Shown piece after piece: positions 59,426 to 64,000 of a stretch of 64,000 nucleotides of DNA. The translations under genes were made by a program, and so were the position numbers. This DNA is from Bryum argenteum (Eukaryota > Streptophyta > Bryopsida > Bryales > Bryaceae), in assembly GCA_037043015.1 (NCBI GenBank), contig CM073330.1, positions 3,621,263-3,685,262 on the forward strand, written 5' to 3'. The notes under the pieces were generated by a model. The model was given only the letters and a program-made list of their open reading frames with translations, was not told the origin of the DNA and made no database searches. The first letter of the stretch is position 1. Every line of letters begins with the position of its first letter.

Positions 59426-62107
59426 CTACCCATCGCTTTCGCTTTCATCTGCTCCTGAACTACCCGAGCTTGAAGCTGATCCATCATCCTCTTTTCCTTC
59501 CTCAGGGGCACTCTCTGTATCGGTGGCCGACTCTTCCTCCGTGTTAACAGCAACCTGTTTCGCCTTCCTCGTCTTGGGAGCCGTCTTGGGAGCCGTCGAT
59601 GACGTAGGTGTGCACTGTGCTCTTCCTGACTTCTTGCTACGGAATTCTGTTGGCGGCCCACTAGCTTCTGCCTCGTGAACTGTCCCCGCGGTTTCCATGG
59701 TAACCCGGGATAGTCGATCCCTTGTGCGTATGGCCAAGGCCGCATATGCGTTGAACTTGGCATATTCCACCTCCTCCGGCGTTGGTTTCCTGCCAAACTC
59801 GGATTCCTGTTGAGGAGTTTGTCAGATCGTCCACCCGAAGTAGGTACATGTGAAAAGGAAAGCTTGAAACAAGCAAGACACATAGTTAATGCACACATAA
59901 TTATCTAAATTCTATTTAAAGGTTAGGGCTTACAAATTTGCTGACCATTCCCTTCAGTCCTAGCCTGCCCCACTTGTGAGTACCTCCTCCATCTCTGAAT
60001 CTGGCCTCAGCTGCAACTCGGCACTTGTATGCCTTGGATTGTTTCTTAGGATCTGACTGTGAGTCCCATATGGCATTCCATGCCTCCATGTTGCACCCCA
60101 TTGGCACTGTGCATTTGTTCTTCTCTAGTCCCGCTTGTTGTTTATCTTTTATTCTAGCTCGTCTCTCTTTTATGTTGTTGCCTATATACTTCATAAGGAA
60201 ATCGTCATTCCAAGAGCCCGGGTATAGTTCTCTCATCCTCAACTTAAATCTAGTTTTTAGGGTTGGGCATTGCTTGTTTCAATCTAAGTGCCACTCAAAG
60301 ATTTTCGCAGCTCTATCACAGGCATACTGACGAAGGTGATCCCAAAACCGACCTATAGGGACTCCCTTGGAATTGGTTTCGCAAGGGGGAGCATTGCGAA
60401 CTGGCTCCCAATTTCCTATGGAAACTTCCTCACTTCTGGCCGGGTTTAGGAAGCGTGCACCTGCTGAGCATGAAGAGGACCTGATCGAGTGTTGAGTCCT
60501 AACTTCTTGCTGCCGACTGGAAGCCGGGACTTGGACGATTGCGTTCTCTCTGTGAGGGCCGCTGGTTGATAGTAAAGTGGTTGCCACACCCAACAAAGCC
60601 TGTTTTTTGGCTACCAGCTCTTGGATAGATGCGTCGATTGTAGCTGCAATTGCCAATATTTCACGTTCAGCTTCCGCTGCTGCCTGCTGTTGCTTACGGA
60701 GTGCTGCCTCCTCCTGTTGTTGTTGTGCCTCTTCTTGATTGCGGTGTGCCTCCTCCTTTTGCCTACGGTGTAATTCCTCCTCTTGCTTACGGTGTGTCTC
60801 TTCTCTGTCCAAATCCGATGATGTAGAGAAAGGCCTCCGAGCTAATCTCTTGGCCTTCCTGTCGGCCTTCTTCGCGGCCTTCTCTGCTTTCCTGGCACGT
60901 CTAGCCAGAGGATCGCTCGCACTTGCTTGAACGGGTGACGGCTGCCCCACTGACGATGTCTCCTTGACTGGTGAGTCACAGTAGTCTTGTACAAGGATCT
61001 TGGGCATCTAGCAGGGGCATTTGAGCGGTTAGGGCATAAATTGAATCAACTTTCAGAGTTTGCAGTTTGCAGTTAGAAAATAGGGAATTGCACCTAGAGC
61101 ACAGAAATTGCAAAGTTTTGCTTTCATCTAAATCAAATGGAAAGCTAAAGGTGACAGGGACTCACAGGTACGTGTTCTGCTTGCGAAGACAACCACCTCA
61201 AGCGTGCTGATGTGGGGAGGGTGGCCATTATGCGGTTGAGAGCTTCTTCAGGTGATTCTGGATTGCATTCAGGTGGAGTGGATGTCCCAACATCGAAAAC
61301 TTGAAGCATAGGTTGGGGTGGTGGGCATTTCGGTGACCTTGGTCTTGATACGACACCTAAAGCTGGTGTTGTAGTCAGCCTTCCATCATCTCCGCTGCTG
61401 GCCACGTCCACCAGGTATGGTGGAACTCCTTGGCTGTGTGCTGGTGCAGTAGGAAGGCCATCAACACCGTCTGCCACTTGCGACCCTGGAACAGGTTCTG
61501 GAGCACCCACTTCACCAGGGACCCCAGGGTTTTCTTCTGAGCTACCGGATTGGAGGTTTTCTTCTTCGGCTCCACTGCATTCAGCGATAGGAGGCAACGC
61601 TTCTGCCGTCGCTGTCACCTCCAAGGACCTCCGCAGACGCCTCTTAGGTTTCCCAGGTGACACCCACACGGTGATTTTCTTCGGACTCACGCTGCTGTCC
61701 TGGGAATGGCCACCTCCATCGAGGTTGAGGTGTATGTGCACACTCTCGTTGGCCTCGGATTGCTCCAATCTTGAGCTTCTGCGACGCGGTGGGCTGTAGT
61801 TCGGGTGTTGCTCGTTGTCGGGACGGTGCTTTCGTTTCCTGGCCAATGGGAGTGGAGGCTTATTCTTTGATGGTGGAGTGACCACCTCTTGCAGCGACTT
61901 CTTCTTCCCCAGGAATTCTTGATCTAACGGGCACGCGGGGACAGGGAGCACCCTCGTTGCAGTCGCCTCCGCCACAGGCACCTCGGCTGTATGAGCATTA
62001 CGCAAAGGCGCTCGCTCTGCGGTTGTCACGCTCGCTCCTGCTTGGAAGCCGTCCTCACTTTGTGTTTGCTGAGCCACCCTAATCGCCTTCTTTGACGGGC
62101 GCGACAT
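59426..62107 (-). pseudogene. Ptta/En/Spm-type plant transposon protein with an in-frame stop
   Basis: Exons about 61168-62107, 59938-61010 and 59426-59842 join in phase with GT-AG borders. The first part is low-complexity and basic (MSRPSKKAIRVAQQ). Then comes an Arg/Lys/Glu/Gln-rich coiled coil with repeated RKQEEE/HRNQEE. The C-terminal third (RMRELYPGSWNDDFLMKYIG, WNAIWDSQSDPKKQSKAYKC, GRKPTPEEVEYAKF) resembles the plant transposase family Ptta/En/Spm (Transposase_24), an accessory protein of CACTA-like elements. A TGA at 60279-60281 interrupts an otherwise open frame (EWHLD-stop-NKQCPTLK), so the product would lack the conserved third. The tail is acidic and Ser-rich. The start is the first true ATG. 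No terminal repeats of a surrounding element were found. Confidence 0.65.
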
Positions 62108-62978
62108 TCTCCTGAGGCTGCTGAAACCTTTGATCAACGACGCCTACCACCTACACAAAGAGCCGCCAGCTTTCAAGACACGATGGGAACACGAGCAATG
62201 AACACAAAAAATTATTGAATGACGAAGCCACGAGTTAGAGCCAGGGAAGGGTGAGCTTACAACCTTTACAACGACACTAGGGTTTAAACGAGCGAACGCG
62301 AGCGAAGTCCTCTTCATTCAAAACCACGAAGCTCAACTCTGGTCCAGCGATAGAGAGCTCATTGTGAGCGGAGGCAAACTAAGTGCAATCGATAGCAATC
62401 TAACTGCGATCAAACAAAAAACTATCACCTAAACCTGTGCAAGCCATGCGACATACATTGTGAAGGAATAGATGCAAAACAAAACGAGGGGAGAACTGGA
62501 CACACAACGGGAGAGGAGCTAGCCATGCGAGATTCAAGGTTCAGGAGGAGGTGCAAAACAGAACGTGCTCGTCACTGGACACGGAACGGGAGGGAGGAGC
62601 TCAATGGGACGGTCGTGATGGCGTGGCAGCAACGATTGCTCGATGGCATGGATGAAAAGGTTCCCACTGGATGAAAATCAACGACTGTGCGATGGATACG
62701 AGATCTCAGTGCTCGGGTAATGATTGCGGCCATTGACGCTGACAGCTAGCGAGGGGGACGTAATTAACTGGGTGCAGGTAAGATTCATGTCTTCATTAAT
62801 TCATGGACTATTATATGTTAGTAGAAAATTTAACAAAATCATGAGTACTTTTTGTGTCCTTATAGAAGTTTGTAAACATTTTTGTGTTTACCAGTAATTT
62901 CTTTTATCCGTTACATAAATCTTATTGTGGTTGACAGTTAGGAACATGAAATACTATGTAGTATCATGATTTCAACAA
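62108..62978. other. Upstream flank of the transposon-derived gene
   Basis: GC-balanced sequence to 62760 with no sustained frame, then AT-rich. No gene recognised. Confidence 0.45.
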
Positions 62979-63545
62979 TAACCCTTAAATGCCCAAGGGG
63001 GGTAGAGCCTAGAAACACAAGTTTTTTGCAAAGTGCCATAGATGAAAATGAAAGTGAGCTATCTAGATCTCAACCGTACAATATTGTAGTAGGCTTGTTT
63101 TAGGTCATGTGGATCAAATTTGGACTCCTGAAGCCTCCTAGATTGCGAAATTGTAACATATTAGTACTCCAAAAAAATCACATAATTTAATCTTTTTCAC
63201 TTTGAAGTGAAAATTCTATTAACAAAGCTATTGCAATTAAATATTCACCAACTAGGAAGTTGTTCATCCAGATCTCAAGAACACTCTTGTACAAAAAATA
63301 TTCATCAAAATACTTTTTCAATTCAAATAATAGCCTTGCATTGTTGGGAACTGCCAAAAAAAATTCAAAGAAAAAATGCCATATCTACACCCCCTTGCAC
63401 TCAAATTCTTGCCTTATCTTCAAAACCTCTTTGACTGGTTAAAGGTTTCTACAACTTCAACAAGAATCTATTTGGAATGTATTCGAAAAGAAAACATCAA
63501 AATCCTACGGTGGATGAAGGAGTTGTTGGCCTTTAAGGGTTTAAA
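62979..63545. mobile_element. TTAA-type element, copy H (567 bp), reverse orientation
   Basis: The left end TAACCCTTAAATGCCC and right end GGCCTTTAAGGGTTTAA are mutated. The interior (CTCAACCGTACAA, GGTCATGTGGATCAAA, TCACTTTGAAGTGAAAA) is the reverse complement of the right part of the element at 28867. Non-coding. Confidence 0.75.
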
Positions 63546-63706
63546 TTATAGGGTCATGTATTAGAGTGTCCCAATCTTTTATAATTAATTATTAGCTATA
63601 GTAAAGAGAGGGGAATGCATAATCATATTTGTTTCATAAATATATAATTGGGCCTATTATAGCCATAATTGATGATTTTGATTGTGTTGTTTGTTTTTGT
63701 AAAGTT

Positions 63707-64000
63707 ATGGGTAGGGAGAAGGTGTCCTTCAACCCTCTCAATTTTGTTCGTGCCGACCCACTTGCAAGAGGGGACAGGGAGCATGGGGCAGCCCCCCCTC
63801 TTGAAAGCAACCAACGTAGTCGTCAAAAAAGAAGGCGCCGCGGTGAAAATGAAGAGAATCCACGCATGCCCACAACTTTGGAGAGGACGATAATTTGCCC
63901 ATGTGTCTTGTGTGCAGATCCTAGCCGAGATGCTCCTATTCCCTGTTACTTGTCAATTGTGAAAAAACACATTCGCCTAAATAAGATCCATGATCGATGG
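63707..64000 (+). CDS. Start of a TNP2-like CACTA transposon protein, partial
   Basis: A frame from ATG 63707 stays open to the window end (98 codons). It starts MGREKVSFNPLNFVRADPLA, has a basic stretch (RSRQKRRRRG), then ERTIICPCVLCADPSRD and a later IVKKHIRLNKIHDRW. The pattern I-CPC-x2-C followed by a His-containing amphipathic segment resembles the transposase-associated domain at the start of plant CACTA TNP2-like proteins, where the Cys and His probably bind zinc. The remainder lies outside the window, so function and intactness cannot be judged. Confidence 0.5.
   Translation, partial: MGREKVSFNPLNFVRADPLARGDREHGAAPPLESNQRSRQKRRRRGENEENPRMPTTLERTIICPCVLCADPSRDAPIPCYLSIVKKHIRLNKIHDRW

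Noticed and set aside
1-64000. tRNA, rRNA, CRISPR arrays, bacterial operons
   Set aside because: None seen by eye on either strand; the gene structures are plant nuclear.

Overview
The window is nuclear DNA of a land plant. It holds a chloroplast protein restricted to the green lineage (CGL160), a GH16 xyloglucan-hydrolase-type protein, a CUL1-type cullin, a plant-type F-box protein, a plant-type class 3 lipase, GT-AG introns of about 80 bp to 1 kb, and AT-rich repeat-laden spacers. The mixture would suit a seedless plant such as a bryophyte, lycophyte or fern, but that is inference. I cannot name the species. I saw no tRNA, rRNA or CRISPR array.

Layout. 1-2760: tandem repeats around an unrecognised terminal exon on the minus strand. 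3163-4820 (minus): the N-terminal part of an HRQ1-type helicase gene without its helicase domain. 5093-8727: a complete non-autonomous CACTA transposon (CACTA termini, AGC target duplication) just upstream of it. 10202-12839 (minus): a five-exon UNC93/DUF895 membrane transporter. 15500-21730: remains of a Harbinger-type transposon with two broken genes. 22527-27901 (plus): a nine-exon class 3 lipase. 28000-35800: repeats. 35814-37642 (plus): a two-exon F-box protein with a C-terminal membrane segment. 38000-41600: repeats. 41738-44993 (minus): CGL160, nine exons. 48261-50114 (plus): a secreted intronless protein with two GH16 domains, the first with a lost active site. 52472-55677 (minus): a CUL1 pseudogene. 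59426-62107 (minus): a transposon-derived Ptta/En/Spm-type gene with an internal stop. 63707-64000: the start of a TNP2-like transposon gene running off the end.

The most interesting material is mobile DNA. A 623-bp element is present twice in opposite orientation. The copies look identical, each has its own 4-bp target duplication, and one sits inside the cullin coding sequence. A second family has TTAACCC...GGGTTAA ends and resembles piggyBac-type TTAA-specific elements. It is present at least eight times, and one copy is nested in another, so a related copy shows the empty target site.

The host genes look like unrelated neighbours: a lipase, an F-box adaptor, a chloroplast ATP-synthase assembly factor, a wall enzyme and a transporter. 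No shared pathway is evident. Three introns in two adjacent genes appear to use GC instead of GT donors.
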